From Gammaproteobacteria bacterium (GTDB lineage: Bacteria; Pseudomonadota; Gammaproteobacteria; Pseudomonadales; Pseudomonadaceae), in the NCBI GenBank assembly GCA_012728415.1, contig JAAYFD010000017.1, positions 50,241 through 114,240 of the forward strand: 64,000 nucleotides of DNA, in the 5' to 3' direction. Shown piece by piece: positions 18,624 through 27,089 of the stretch. The translations under genes were made by a program, and so were the position numbers. Position 1 is the first letter of the stretch; each line of letters starts with the position of its first letter. The notes under the pieces were generated by a model. That model was not told the DNA's origin, made no database searches, and saw nothing but the letters and a program-made list of their open reading frames with translations.

Positions 18624-19155
18624 GGCGCGTTTGTTAGCGGTATGTTTGGTGTTGGCTGGTGTCGCCGGCTTTGCCTGGATGTCTATCTACGGGCTGCACA
18701 ATGATCCGAGGGAGCTGCCGTCGGCCTTGCTGGACAAACCGTTCCCCGAGTTTTCGCAACCTGCGCTGGGTGAGCCGGAACGCTTGCTGACGCGCAATGA
18801 CTTTCTGGGCAGGCCTGCGCTGGTGAATGTCTGGGCAACCTGGTGTCCAACTTGCCGCCAGGAGCATGCTTATTTCAACAAGCTGGCTGCCCAGGGGGTA
18901 CCGATCTATGGCATCAACTACAAGGACGAAGAAGACAAGGCACAGAAGTGGCTGCTTGACCTGAAAGACCCCTATGTCATGAATGTCAGCGATCCTCGTG
19001 GATCACTGGGAATGAATCTGGGTGTGTATGGTGCGCCAGAAACCTTCATTATCGACAGTGAAGGCGTGATCCGCTTCAAATATGTGGGTGCCGTTGACGA
19101 CAGGGTCTGGAAGGAAAAAATGGCTCCTGTCTATGAAGGGTTGCTGAAACCATGA
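18616..19155 (+). CDS. ccmG: Thiol:disulfide interchange protein CcmG (DsbE)
   Basis: Membrane-anchored periplasmic thioredoxin-like protein of 179 aa that reduces the apocytochrome CxxCH cysteines before heme attachment. The N-terminal anchor covers residues 4-23. The active site is NVWATWCPTCRQEH (CPTC near residues 78-81), followed by GINYKDEEDKAQKWL and the cis-proline region GVYGAPETFIID. It overlaps ccmF by 8 bases and ccmH by 4. Confidence 0.95.
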   Translation: MSKARLLAVCLVLAGVAGFAWMSIYGLHNDPRELPSALLDKPFPEFSQPALGEPERLLTRNDFLGRPALVNVWATWCPTCRQEHAYFNKLAAQGVPIYGINYKDEEDKAQKWLLDLKDPYVMNVSDPRGSLGMNLGVYGAPETFIIDSEGVIRFKYVGAVDDRVWKEKMAPVYEGLLKP

Positions 19156-19643
19156 GAAAAATTTTGCTGCCGCTGCTATGCAGTCTGTGGTTGAGCGCGC
19201 CTGCAATGGCTGCAATCGATACTTACGAATTCGAGACCCAGGCGGAACAGGACCGCTATCGCAAACTGATCGAAGAGTTGCGTTGCCCCAAATGCCAAAA
19301 CCAGAATATTGCCGACTCCAATGCGCCGATCTCGCTGGACTTGCGTGAAGAAACTTTCCGCATGATGACCGAAGAAAAAATGACCGATGAGCAGATCGTC
19401 GACTTTCTGGTCGAGCGCTACGGTGACTTTGTGCGCTATAAGCCACCGGTGGACAAGCGTACGCTGGTGCTCTGGTATGGTCCCTTTGCCTTGTTGGGGT
19501 TTGGCTTTCTGATGCTGGTGATCATTGTTGTACGTCGCCGCAAAGACAGCCATGGTCCGGATTCGAAGGCTTCGCTGTCCGGTGACGAACAGCAGCGTCT
19601 GAATGAACTATTGAATCAACCACGGGAATCTGCAGACAAATGA
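19152..19643 (+). CDS. ccmH: Cytochrome c maturation protein CcmH
   Basis: Apocytochrome thiol reductase of 163 aa, equivalent to the N-terminal half of E. coli CcmH (CcmL/Ccl2 type). A signal sequence (residues 1-20) is followed by the active-site motif LRCPKCQNQNIADSNAPIS near residues 46-64 and a C-terminal membrane helix at about 107-126. The separate ccmI gene follows, as usual in pseudomonads. It overlaps ccmG and ccmI by four bases each. Confidence 0.95.
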   Translation: MRKILLPLLCSLWLSAPAMAAIDTYEFETQAEQDRYRKLIEELRCPKCQNQNIADSNAPISLDLREETFRMMTEEKMTDEQIVDFLVERYGDFVRYKPPVDKRTLVLWYGPFALLGFGFLMLVIIVVRRRKDSHGPDSKASLSGDEQQRLNELLNQPRESADK

Positions 19644-20953
19644 CTATTTTCTGGTTACTGGCCCTGGCGCTGCTGGTCGGCGCCCTGATGCTTATGCTGT
19701 GGCCGGTACTGAATGTGCAAAAGCACCAGGACGAAGAAGACCGTACCGCGCTTAACGTAGCGCTCTATCAAGAGCGCCTGGCTGAGCTGCAAGGGCAGCT
19801 GGAGCAGGGCACCCTGTCAAAGGAGCTGTTCGAGCAGGGGCGGGTCGAGGCCGAGCGCGAATTGCTGGATGATACCGCTCAGGGAGCACCACAACAAAAA
19901 GCGCGCCTGGGCACAGCCTTTCCTTTGCTGGCTGCCCTGATGCTGCCGGTAGCGGGTGCAGGTCTCTATCTGCTCTGGGGCTCCAGTGATCAAGTAGCGG
20001 CCACTCTGGACCGGATACCACTGATGCAAGAGCAGCAGGCCGTTGATGCCCTGATGACGCGTATTCCGGAAATACAGGACGAGCAGGCCCGTGAACAGGC
20101 CATGAACGAACTGATTGGCCGCCTGGAAAACATTGTCCGCATGCAGCCTGATGCTGCTGATGTCTGGTTTTTTCTTGGCCGCAGTTACATGAACGATGAG
20201 CGTGTAGCCGATGCAGCCCACGCCTACGCCCGCGCCATGGATGCTGCTGGACGGCAGCCGGAAATTCTGGCGCAGTGGGTGCAGGCACAGTTTTTTGTCA
20301 ATGACAGCCGCTGGAGCGATGAGCTGCAGCAGGCGGTGGATGAAATTCTTGAGGCAAATCCGCGTGACGCGACTACACTGGGCTTGATCGGTATTGCCGG
20401 TTTCGAGACTGGTAACTTCAACATTGCCCGGGATGCCTGGAACCGTTTGTTGGACTCCATGGATCCGCGAGATCCCTCCGCGGCAGCCGTGCTGACCGGT
20501 ATTGAGCGAGCTGAGAAGGCCATAGAGGAATTTGGTGAAAACAATCCGCAGGCTGTCCGTGGGCCGGTGTTGCCGCCGCTGCCTGACCAGAGTGCCCTGA
20601 GCCAGTCAGGACGCATTCGGCTGGAAGTCAGCCTGGCTGCAGAGCTGGCTGCAAGCCTTGAGCCAGATGCCAGTGTCTTTGTATTTGCCCGTTCACCGCA
20701 AAGCGGTCAGCTGCCACTGGCAGCCCAGCGCCTTACGGTGGCCGATCTGCCTGCCGAGGTGGTGCTCAGCGATGCCGATGCGGTGATGGGCGAGCTGCGG
20801 CTGTCAAAAGCACAGGACATTAAAGTCCAGGCCAGCATTGCAGTAGATGGCAATGCCAGCGCACCGGACTGGACCAGCGCCACGCAGGATGCCATGGTGG
20901 ACAGCGCTAATGTGCTGGAACTGGTGATCAGCCAGCCTGCCGGCAACCAATAG
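19640..20953 (+). CDS. ccmI: Cytochrome c maturation protein CcmI
   Basis: Membrane protein of 437 aa (CycH/CcmI) that chaperones apocytochromes to the CcmFH ligase. Two N-terminal helices (residues 3-22 and about 93-112) flank a cytoplasmic coiled-coil segment, ALYQERLAELQGQLEQG. The periplasmic part has TPR-like repeats such as DVWFFLGRSYMNDERVADAA, then a C-terminal beta domain. It is the last gene of the ccm operon and is followed by a strong terminator. Confidence 0.93.
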   Translation: MTIFWLLALALLVGALMLMLWPVLNVQKHQDEEDRTALNVALYQERLAELQGQLEQGTLSKELFEQGRVEAERELLDDTAQGAPQQKARLGTAFPLLAALMLPVAGAGLYLLWGSSDQVAATLDRIPLMQEQQAVDALMTRIPEIQDEQAREQAMNELIGRLENIVRMQPDAADVWFFLGRSYMNDERVADAAHAYARAMDAAGRQPEILAQWVQAQFFVNDSRWSDELQQAVDEILEANPRDATTLGLIGIAGFETGNFNIARDAWNRLLDSMDPRDPSAAAVLTGIERAEKAIEEFGENNPQAVRGPVLPPLPDQSALSQSGRIRLEVSLAAELAASLEPDASVFVFARSPQSGQLPLAAQRLTVADLPAEVVLSDADAVMGELRLSKAQDIKVQASIAVDGNASAPDWTSATQDAMVDSANVLELVISQPAGNQ

Positions 20954-20970
20954 CCTGCTTGTAATACCCA

Positions 20971-21002
20971 AGCCCGCCGGTGTGATGCCGGCGGGCTTTT
21001 TT
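20971..21002 (+). terminator. Terminator of the ccm operon
   Basis: Stem AGCCCGCCGG / CCGGCGGGCT with a 7-base loop, followed by a run of T residues. It lies 17 bases after the ccmI stop: a strong intrinsic terminator. Confidence 0.92.
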
Positions 21003-21124
21003 GTGTCAATTGAGCGCACAAAACGCCGTTGCTGGTACAACTAAAGTCGGCTTTTAACGGCATCAAAGCAGAATCCATTCGCTGTGCATGGGGCAGGATA
21101 ATGAGCGCAAAAAGGAGGAGCACC

Positions 21125-22360
21125 ATGCGAAAACCATTACTTATCTGCGTGTTATTAATGGCCGGCCAGTTGGCCCAGGCGGCGGATAGCGTGCTGATCG
21201 GCTTGAGCCTGCCGCGTACTGGTCATTACCGTGCCGGAGCGGTGGATGTTGCCCAGGGGGCATTGCTGGCGGTGGATGACATCAACGCTCAGGGTGGGGT
21301 GCTGAGTAAGCGATTGGTGCTGGATATACGCGACAGCGGCTCGAACGTTGAGCAGGCGCAGCGCAACGTGACGGCCTTTGCCGCACAGGGTGCAGCCATG
21401 GTTATGGGCGGCGGCAGTACGGAGGAAACCATTGCGGCAGGCCGTCAGGCGGCCAGCCAGCGCATGCTGTACTTGGCAGCGTTCAATCATGCCAACGAAA
21501 TTACCGGCCGCGACGGGCACCGACACCTGTTTCGCGAGCCAGCTAATGATTGGATGACCGCGCAGGCGCTGGGCCAGTATCTGGCTTGGAATCGCCCCAA
21601 TCAGCGCTATTACTATGTTGTCAGCAACGATGGCTGGGGGCTGGGAACTGAAGAGGGCCTTCGGCGTACCACCGGTAGCCAGGACAAGGCGCGCCATGGT
21701 TTTACCCGCATTGCGCCGGATGCGGCAGGGCAGAAGTCCTATCAACAGGTGGTGGATAAAATCCGTAAGGTACGCCCCGACATGCTGGTGCTAGCTTTGC
21801 AGGGGCACCATTTGCTGCAGATGATGCGCACGCTGGAAAGTAACGGTTTGCTCAAAGAGCTACAGGTCATTATTCCTCACTTAAGTCCGGCCATGATTGA
21901 AGAAATTGGCCTGCATAGCATGCAGGGCGTGATGGGTGTCCAGTCCTGGACGTGGCGGGTGCCCGCACTGGAAAAAAGCCCACGCGGTGAGCGCTTTGTG
22001 CGTGACTATGTGGCGCGCTATCAGGTATATCCGGGTAGCATGGCGGCATCTGCGTATGCCACGGTTGTGCAATGGGCAGAGGCAGCTGAACGCACCGGCA
22101 AGCTGTCGGCCGATGCGATTATTGGTGCCCTAGAGCGGCATGAATATCAGCTGCTTAAAGGCGTGCAGCACTGGCGCGATTTTGATCATCAAAATGTCCA
22201 GGACGTGTATGTGGTGCAGGTGCGGGAACGCAGCGCCATACTCGCCAGCCCTATGCGGCAGGATTATTTTTCCATCCTGCACCGGATGGATGGTGCCGAG
22301 GCTGCGCAAACTTTTGAGGACTGGCAAAAAGAACGCGGCGAACAGCTTGAATTGCAGTAG
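21125..22360 (+). CDS. Orphan periplasmic ligand-binding protein (Peripla_BP_6, LivJ-like)
   Basis: Type 1 periplasmic binding protein of 411 aa, related to branched-chain amino acid or amide binding proteins. The signal peptide (residues 1-20, MRKPLLICVLLMAGQLAQAA) is followed by VLIGLSLPRTGHYRAGAVDV, then the first-lobe motifs GALLAVDDINAQGGVLSKRL and AMVMGGGSTEETIA. A strong Shine-Dalgarno (AAAAGGAGGAGC) supports the ATG at 21125. No permease or ATPase gene is adjacent, and it lies alone between the ccm terminator and ffs. It may feed a distant ABC system or act as a sensor. The ligand is unknown. Confidence 0.82.
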   Translation: MRKPLLICVLLMAGQLAQAADSVLIGLSLPRTGHYRAGAVDVAQGALLAVDDINAQGGVLSKRLVLDIRDSGSNVEQAQRNVTAFAAQGAAMVMGGGSTEETIAAGRQAASQRMLYLAAFNHANEITGRDGHRHLFREPANDWMTAQALGQYLAWNRPNQRYYYVVSNDGWGLGTEEGLRRTTGSQDKARHGFTRIAPDAAGQKSYQQVVDKIRKVRPDMLVLALQGHHLLQMMRTLESNGLLKELQVIIPHLSPAMIEEIGLHSMQGVMGVQSWTWRVPALEKSPRGERFVRDYVARYQVYPGSMAASAYATVVQWAEAAERTGKLSADAIIGALERHEYQLLKGVQHWRDFDHQNVQDVYVVQVRERSAILASPMRQDYFSILHRMDGAEAAQTFEDWQKERGEQLELQ

Positions 22361-22395
22361 GTCTTGGGTTGCAGTGTGGCAGGTTGCATCGTTGC

Positions 22396-22423
22396 TTGCA
22401 AAAATATCCAAACGACGTAGAAT
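22396..22423 (+). promoter_or_regulatory. Promoter of ffs (4.5S RNA)
   Basis: TTGCAA (22396-22401), 16-base spacer, TAGAAT (22418-22423), followed by a GC-rich stretch GGCCGCC as often seen at stable-RNA promoters. It predicts transcription from about 22430, with a short leader before the mature 4.5S RNA. Confidence 0.65.
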
Positions 22424-22456
22424 GGCCGCCACGTTCAGTTCTGGACGGTTCTCGAT

Positions 22457-22566
22457 GGTGGCTCTGTTGGTCCCCTCGCAACAATCAACCGTGAACCCGG
22501 TCAGGCCCGGAAGGGAGCAGCCGTAGCGGTGACATTGTGTGCCGGGGTGTGGCTGGCAGGGCCGCC
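22457..22566 (+). ncRNA. ffs: Signal recognition particle 4.5S RNA
   Basis: Bacterial small SRP RNA, the partner of Ffh in targeting membrane proteins. The conserved apical domain is plain: GGTCAGGCCCGGAAGGGAGC (with the GGAA tetraloop), AGCAGCC, then GTGTGCCGGGGTGT and GGCTGGCAGGGC. The ends pair as GGTGGCTCTG with CAGGGCCGCC (10 bp including G-T pairs), closing one long hairpin of about 110 nt. Ends are estimated from this pairing. It lies upstream of dnaX. Confidence 0.96.
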
Positions 22567-22682
22567 TCCATTTCTGGCCTATAAAACTTTGTTGTCCGAC
22601 GATAATAGCCTGTTGCGCTCCATGGACAAGCGTGCTGGTTTTCCTTAGCATGTAGCCTCTATTTTTACGGCATGGAACCCAG

Positions 22683-25010
22683 ATGAGTTATCAAGTATTG
22701 GCCCGCAAGTGGCGTCCGCGTTCATTCCGTGAAATGGTCGGGCAGACCCATGTGCTCAGGGCCTTGATCAGTGCGCTGGATACGGGTCGTCTGCACCATG
22801 CCTACTTGTTTACTGGCACCCGGGGTGTTGGAAAAACCACCATCGCCCGCATCATGGCCAAGTGCCTGAACTGTGAGCAGGGTGTCAGCTCTACTCCCTG
22901 TGGTGAATGTTCCATTTGCCGTGAAATCGACGAAGGCCGTTTTGTCGACCTGATTGAGGTGGACGCTGCCAGCAAGACCAAGGTGGAAGATACGCGCGAG
23001 TTGCTTGATAACGTGCAGTACATGCCCGGTCGCGGCCGCTACAAGGTCTACCTGATTGACGAAGTGCACATGCTGTCTACCAGCTCGTTCAATGCCCTGC
23101 TGAAGACGCTGGAAGAGCCTCCCGAGCATGTCAAATTCCTGCTGGCCACCACCGATCCGCAAAAGCTGCCGGCCACTGTGCTGTCGCGCTGTTTGCAGTT
23201 TTCTTTGAAGAACATGCCACCCGAAGCGGTCGTGGGACATTTGTCTCACGTGCTGGACAGCGAAAACGTTCCTTTTGAAGAGCAGGCGCTCTGGTTGCTG
23301 GGCCGGGCTGCTGATGGCTCAATGCGCGATGCCATGAGCCTGACTGACCAGGCGGTAGCCTTTGGCGAGGGCAAGGTGCTGGCGGAAGATGTTCGTGCCA
23401 TGCTGGGAACCCTGGACCAGGGGCAGGTGTTTGGCGTGTTGCAGGCACTGGCCGATGGCGATGCCCGGGCCATGCTGCAAGCGATTCGTCAACTGGCCGA
23501 TCATGGCCCGGACTGGATGGGCGTGCTGGGCGAGCTGCTGGGCGTATTACACCGCACCACCGTAGCTCAGATGCTGCCTGATGCGGTGGACAACTCCCAG
23601 GGTGATCAAGAACAGATTTTGCAGCTGGCCCAGGCGTTGCCTCCGGAAGATGTTCAGTTTTATTACCAGGTGGCATTGCTGGGGCGGCGCGATCTGCCGC
23701 TGGCACCGGATGCCCGTGACGGTTTTGAAATGGTCATGTTGCGTATGCTTGCGTTCCGGCCGGCCAGTTTGCCGGGAGCACCGCGTACACCACTGGTTTT
23801 TGACAGCACTGCTGATGCTGCGGGTTCTGGCGACATTAAAGAGGCAACTGCGAAACCAGAAACAGCTGTGAAGTCAGAAGCAACAACTGCCGGGTCTGAA
23901 ATAACAGTTTCAGAGACAGAATCAACAATCGGCAGCGGAGCCGCTGTCAGTGCCCCCGCTGATGTAGAGGGACAGCAACTGCGGGAGACTGCTCCAGCTG
24001 CGGCTGAGCCTGATCAAGAGCTGGCTCCCTGGGAAGCGGCGCCAGATGAGACACCAAAAGAAGCATCTGAAGCACCTGTAGAATCTGAAGAAGCAACAGA
24101 AAAGGCAACGGCGGAGGCGCTTCCTGAAGAAGAGGCAGGAGCAAGCACCAGTGTAGAGGCAGGGACAGAAACAGCGACAGAACCACAAGCGGCTGGGCCG
24201 CACTCTGTAGAGCCAGCCACAGAGCGGGACGAGCCTTTTTCTGCGCGGCAAGCTGGGCCGCCCAGGGGGGCAGCAGGAGATGAAAAGCCTGTTGTTGCAG
24301 CGAAGGAAGCTGGGCAAGCCGCCTGCCAGACACTGGCTGGCAGTGCAGTTATAGAGTCTGCCGCAGCTGGCATGGCTGACGGGTTGGCTGCACAGCCGGC
24401 TACAGCCATTGCTGATGTGGTCAGGCCTGCCAGTGCGGCTGAGACTGCTGATGTGCAGAGTGATCCGGACGAGCAGGACGAGGACCAGGAGCTTGCGGCA
24501 CTGCAGGATGACCTGGCGGCCTATGCCAGCTGGCACCCGGCAGCGGAGGAGCTGCTTGAGTTGCAGCAAGACCGTGAAGAAGGGGATACCGATCTTAGAC
24601 CGGATATTCCTGCCGCAACCGGTTTGGCAGCACGCTGGATTGAGCTTTGTGAGCAAATGGGCCTGACCGGAATAACAGGCACCATCGTGCGTCACACTAC
24701 ACTGGTTGCCGAAGAGGGTGACACCTGGCAGCTGCATCTGGACCCGACACACAGTGCGCTGTTCAACGCTACCCAACAAAAGCGCATCAATGAAAGCGTC
24801 AATCAGGTGCTGGGACGTGAAGTGCATTTGCAGATCGAAGAGCGCGCACCCGAGGCAGAGACACCGGCGCTGGCGCTGGCTCGCCGGCGTGCCCGGCAGC
24901 AGGCCGATGCAGTGCTGTCGATTGAGCAGGACCCTGCCATCCAGACGTTGCTCAGAGAGTTCGGTGCAAAGATTTTGCCGGACAGTATCCGGCCACATAA
25001 TCCCGTTTAA
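22683..25010 (+). CDS. dnaX: DNA polymerase III subunits tau/gamma
   Basis: Clamp-loader ATPase of 775 aa that links the polymerase cores and loads the beta clamp. The AAA+ part has Walker A GTRGVGKTTIARI (about 45-57), a zinc-binding cluster CLNCEQ...CGECSICREID (64-80), Walker B VYLIDEVHMLS and sensor 1 FLLATTDPQKLPATVLSRC. Residues about 380-600 are a long low-complexity linker rich in Ala, Glu and Thr. The C-terminal domain (about 640-775) has the polymerase/DnaB-contact features. E. coli DnaX is 643 aa, so this linker is long. I saw no clear A-rich programmed frameshift site. Followed by ybaB and recR. Confidence 0.97.
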   Translation: MSYQVLARKWRPRSFREMVGQTHVLRALISALDTGRLHHAYLFTGTRGVGKTTIARIMAKCLNCEQGVSSTPCGECSICREIDEGRFVDLIEVDAASKTKVEDTRELLDNVQYMPGRGRYKVYLIDEVHMLSTSSFNALLKTLEEPPEHVKFLLATTDPQKLPATVLSRCLQFSLKNMPPEAVVGHLSHVLDSENVPFEEQALWLLGRAADGSMRDAMSLTDQAVAFGEGKVLAEDVRAMLGTLDQGQVFGVLQALADGDARAMLQAIRQLADHGPDWMGVLGELLGVLHRTTVAQMLPDAVDNSQGDQEQILQLAQALPPEDVQFYYQVALLGRRDLPLAPDARDGFEMVMLRMLAFRPASLPGAPRTPLVFDSTADAAGSGDIKEATAKPETAVKSEATTAGSEITVSETESTIGSGAAVSAPADVEGQQLRETAPAAAEPDQELAPWEAAPDETPKEASEAPVESEEATEKATAEALPEEEAGASTSVEAGTETATEPQAAGPHSVEPATERDEPFSARQAGPPRGAAGDEKPVVAAKEAGQAACQTLAGSAVIESAAAGMADGLAAQPATAIADVVRPASAAETADVQSDPDEQDEDQELAALQDDLAAYASWHPAAEELLELQQDREEGDTDLRPDIPAATGLAARWIELCEQMGLTGITGTIVRHTTLVAEEGDTWQLHLDPTHSALFNATQQKRINESVNQVLGREVHLQIEERAPEAETPALALARRRARQQADAVLSIEQDPAIQTLLREFGAKILPDSIRPHNPV

Positions 25011-25046
25011 GCGGCTCAAATATCCATATACAAGAGGAAACTCCCT

Positions 25047-25370
25047 ATGAAAGGCGGTATGGCTGGCCTGATGAAGCAGGCCCAGATGATGCAGGAAAAA
25101 ATGCAAAAAATGCAGGAAGAGCTGGCCAATGCGGAAGTGACCGGTGAAGCCGGTGCCGGTATGGTCAGTGTAGTGATGACGGGCCGTCACGATGTGCGCC
25201 GTGTAAGTATTGACGACAGCCTGCTGGAAGAAGACAAGGAGATTCTGGAAGACCTGATCGCTGCTGCAGTCAACGATGCCGTGCGCAAGATTGAGAAAAA
25301 CAGCCAGGACAGCATGGCCAGCATGACTGCCGGCCTGCAGATGCCGCCCGGCTTCAAGATGCCGTTCTGA
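25047..25370 (+). CDS. ybaB: Nucleoid-associated protein YbaB/EbfC
   Basis: Small DNA-binding protein of 107 aa of the YbaB/EbfC family, thought to act as a nucleoid-associated dimer. Features are the N-terminal helix [20 protein letters not shown], the central [15 protein letters not shown] and the Met/Pro-rich C terminus [13 protein letters not shown]. The dnaX-ybaB-recR order is widely conserved. recR begins one base after its stop. Confidence 0.95.
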   Translation: MKGGMAGLMKQAQMMQEKMQKMQEELANAEVTGEAGAGMVSVVMTGRHDVRRVSIDDSLLEEDKEILEDLIAAAVNDAVRKIEKNSQDSMASMTAGLQMPPGFKMPF

Positions 25371-25371
25371 C

Positions 25372-25971
25372 ATGGCGTTCAGTCCCCTGATGCGCGAGCT
25401 GATGGATGCTTTGCGCGTGCTGCCCGGTGTCGGCCAGAAAAGTGCCCAGCGCATGGCACTGCATTTGCTGGAACGTAACCGTGCGGGTGGTCAGCGCATG
25501 GCGCAGGCGATTCAGGCTGCGCTTGATCGTGTTGGGCACTGCCAGCGCTGTCGCGCCCTGAGTGAAGACGAAGTCTGTGCGCTTTGTCTGGATGAGCGCC
25601 GGGATAACAGCCAGCTGTGCGTGGTGCAAGGGCCGCAGGATATTTTTGCCATTGAACAGACTGGCTATCGCGGGCGTTACTTTGTATTGCGTGGCCTGCT
25701 GTCGCCGCTGGACGGGCTGGGGCCTGAAAGCATCGGTATTCCCCAGTTGCTGCAGCGCATTGCCGATGAGGACTTTGGCGAGGTCATTCTGGCCACCAAC
25801 CCGACCGTAGAAGGTGAAGCTACTGCCCATTATATTGCCCAGAGTCTGCAAGACAGCAGTATCCTGGTATCCCGCCTGGCGCATGGCATGCCGCTGGGCG
25901 GCGAGCTGGATACGGTGGATGGCGGCACTCTGACCCATGCGCTGGCCGGGCGCAAGGCCATGGAATTTTAA
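25372..25971 (+). CDS. recR: Recombination protein RecR
   Basis: RecR (199 aa) acts with RecF and RecO to load RecA at gapped DNA. The N-terminal helix-hairpin-helix segment reads [20 protein letters not shown]. The zinc finger is [16 protein letters not shown] (residues about 57-72). A Toprim domain starts at [20 protein letters not shown], and a Walker-B-like C-terminal region includes [17 protein letters not shown]. Length is normal. Confidence 0.97.
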   Translation: MAFSPLMRELMDALRVLPGVGQKSAQRMALHLLERNRAGGQRMAQAIQAALDRVGHCQRCRALSEDEVCALCLDERRDNSQLCVVQGPQDIFAIEQTGYRGRYFVLRGLLSPLDGLGPESIGIPQLLQRIADEDFGEVILATNPTVEGEATAHYIAQSLQDSSILVSRLAHGMPLGGELDTVDGGTLTHALAGRKAMEF

Positions 25972-25995
25972 CTGCTTGCCTGCCGGGACGACCAG

Positions 25996-26751
25996 ATGCT
26001 GTCGAAAAGCCAGAATAAATTGTTGCGCAGCCTGCAGCGCAAGAAAGCACGCCAGGAACACAGCCTTTTTTTGGTTGAGGGCGGCAAAGCCGTCAGCGAA
26101 TTGCTGGGCTCCGGCTGGCCGCTGCACAGCCTGTATGTCAGTGACAGTTTTGCTGCTGCACACAGGGTGGCACTAACAGGCTGCAAGGTGCCGGTCACTC
26201 CATGCTCGGTCGAAGCCCTGACTGCAGCCGGAAGCCTGGTTAGCAACCGTGACGCCATTGCCGTGGCCCGCATTCCGGCTGCCGGCGTGCCACAGATGCA
26301 GCCAGGGCAGTGGGTACTGGCTCTGGACCGCATCAATGATCCGGGTAACCTGGGTACCCTGCTGCGTATTGCCGACTGGTATGGCATCCGTCAGCTGGTG
26401 TGCACGGAAGACACCGTTGATTTGTACAACCCCAAAGTAATCAGTGCCAGCATGGGTTCTTTTTTGCGGGTCAGTCTGGTCCACACAGACTTGCACGCCT
26501 GGCTGGCCGGTCTGCCTGAGCAAACTCCGGTGCTGGGTGCCTACCTGACTGGTACCTCGGTGCACCAGCTGTCTGGCGACTTGCAGGCGGGAGTGTTGCT
26601 GATGGGCAGCGAAGCCCATGGCATTGATGCAGGGCTTGAATCTCTGGTAACCCAAAAAATCACTATCCCTTCTTTCGGCGCTGCCGAGTCTCTCAATGTG
26701 GCGGTTGCGACAGCAATCATCTGCGATAATCTGCGCCGCATTACCGGCTGA
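25996..26751 (+). CDS. TrmH/SpoU family RNA methyltransferase
   Basis: SpoU (SPOUT) class 2'-O-ribose methyltransferase of 251 aa. The N-terminal RNA-binding domain (SLFLVEGGKAVSELL) is followed by the knotted catalytic domain with motif 1 LDRINDPGNLGTLLRIADW, motif 2 VLLMGSEAHGID and motif 3 SFGAAESLNVAVATAI. The relatives are RlmB/TsnR-type; the target nucleotide cannot be stated. It starts 24 bases after recR and may belong to the same transcript. Confidence 0.88.
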   Translation: MLSKSQNKLLRSLQRKKARQEHSLFLVEGGKAVSELLGSGWPLHSLYVSDSFAAAHRVALTGCKVPVTPCSVEALTAAGSLVSNRDAIAVARIPAAGVPQMQPGQWVLALDRINDPGNLGTLLRIADWYGIRQLVCTEDTVDLYNPKVISASMGSFLRVSLVHTDLHAWLAGLPEQTPVLGAYLTGTSVHQLSGDLQAGVLLMGSEAHGIDAGLESLVTQKITIPSFGAAESLNVAVATAIICDNLRRITG

Positions 26752-27089
26752 CAAAAGCTCCAGCCGGCTGTGTCTTACCGGTTTAAAGCCACAAAATTAT
26801 TTCCAGAAGCTGGTTTGAAGCAAGACCTTTCCAGTAGGTTTTGTTTATCGGGCTGGTTGTTTTTTGTACAGCTAAAAAAATATTTTTCAGCCCTTTTCTG
26901 AATCTTTTTGACAAAAACAAAGTTGTTGCAAGCCGCTGTCTGCTGGTGATTTTTCGATGTTATCTACAGGGCTGAAAAGCTGTTGGTAGCTGCTTGACAA
27001 AGCCCGGAAAAACGCAAAATAAATTTGGAACTGCTTTTTTTACTGCTGTAGCATGGCTCATCCTGATTAGAAAACTAAAAAGGATGAAC
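26752..27089. other. Intergenic region upstream of ehuB
   Basis: AT-rich, about 340 bases, without a gene. It holds an 11-bp inverted repeat (TTTTCAGCCCT at 26884-26894, AGGGCTGAAAA at 26968-26978), a DnaA-box-like TTATCTACA just before the right arm, and a promoter candidate from 26994. The inverted repeat could be an operator or long-range hairpin for ehu control. Confidence 0.55.
26994..27023 (+). promoter_or_regulatory. Candidate promoter of the ehu operon
   Basis: Perfect -35 TTGACA (26994-26999), followed after 18 bases by AATAAA (27018-27023) as a weak -10. The ehuB start lies about 65 bases downstream, preceded by AAAAAGG. Confidence 0.5.

Noticed and set aside
22683..25010. Programmed frameshift in dnaX to make gamma
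   Set aside because: No clear slippery A-rich heptamer with downstream hairpin was found by eye near the domain III/IV border.
23922..25454. 510-aa minus-strand open frame opposite dnaX
   Set aside because: It is antisense to the DnaX linker and C-terminal domain, has Cys/Leu/Ser-rich composition without domains, and arises from the biased codons of the Ala/Glu-rich linker.
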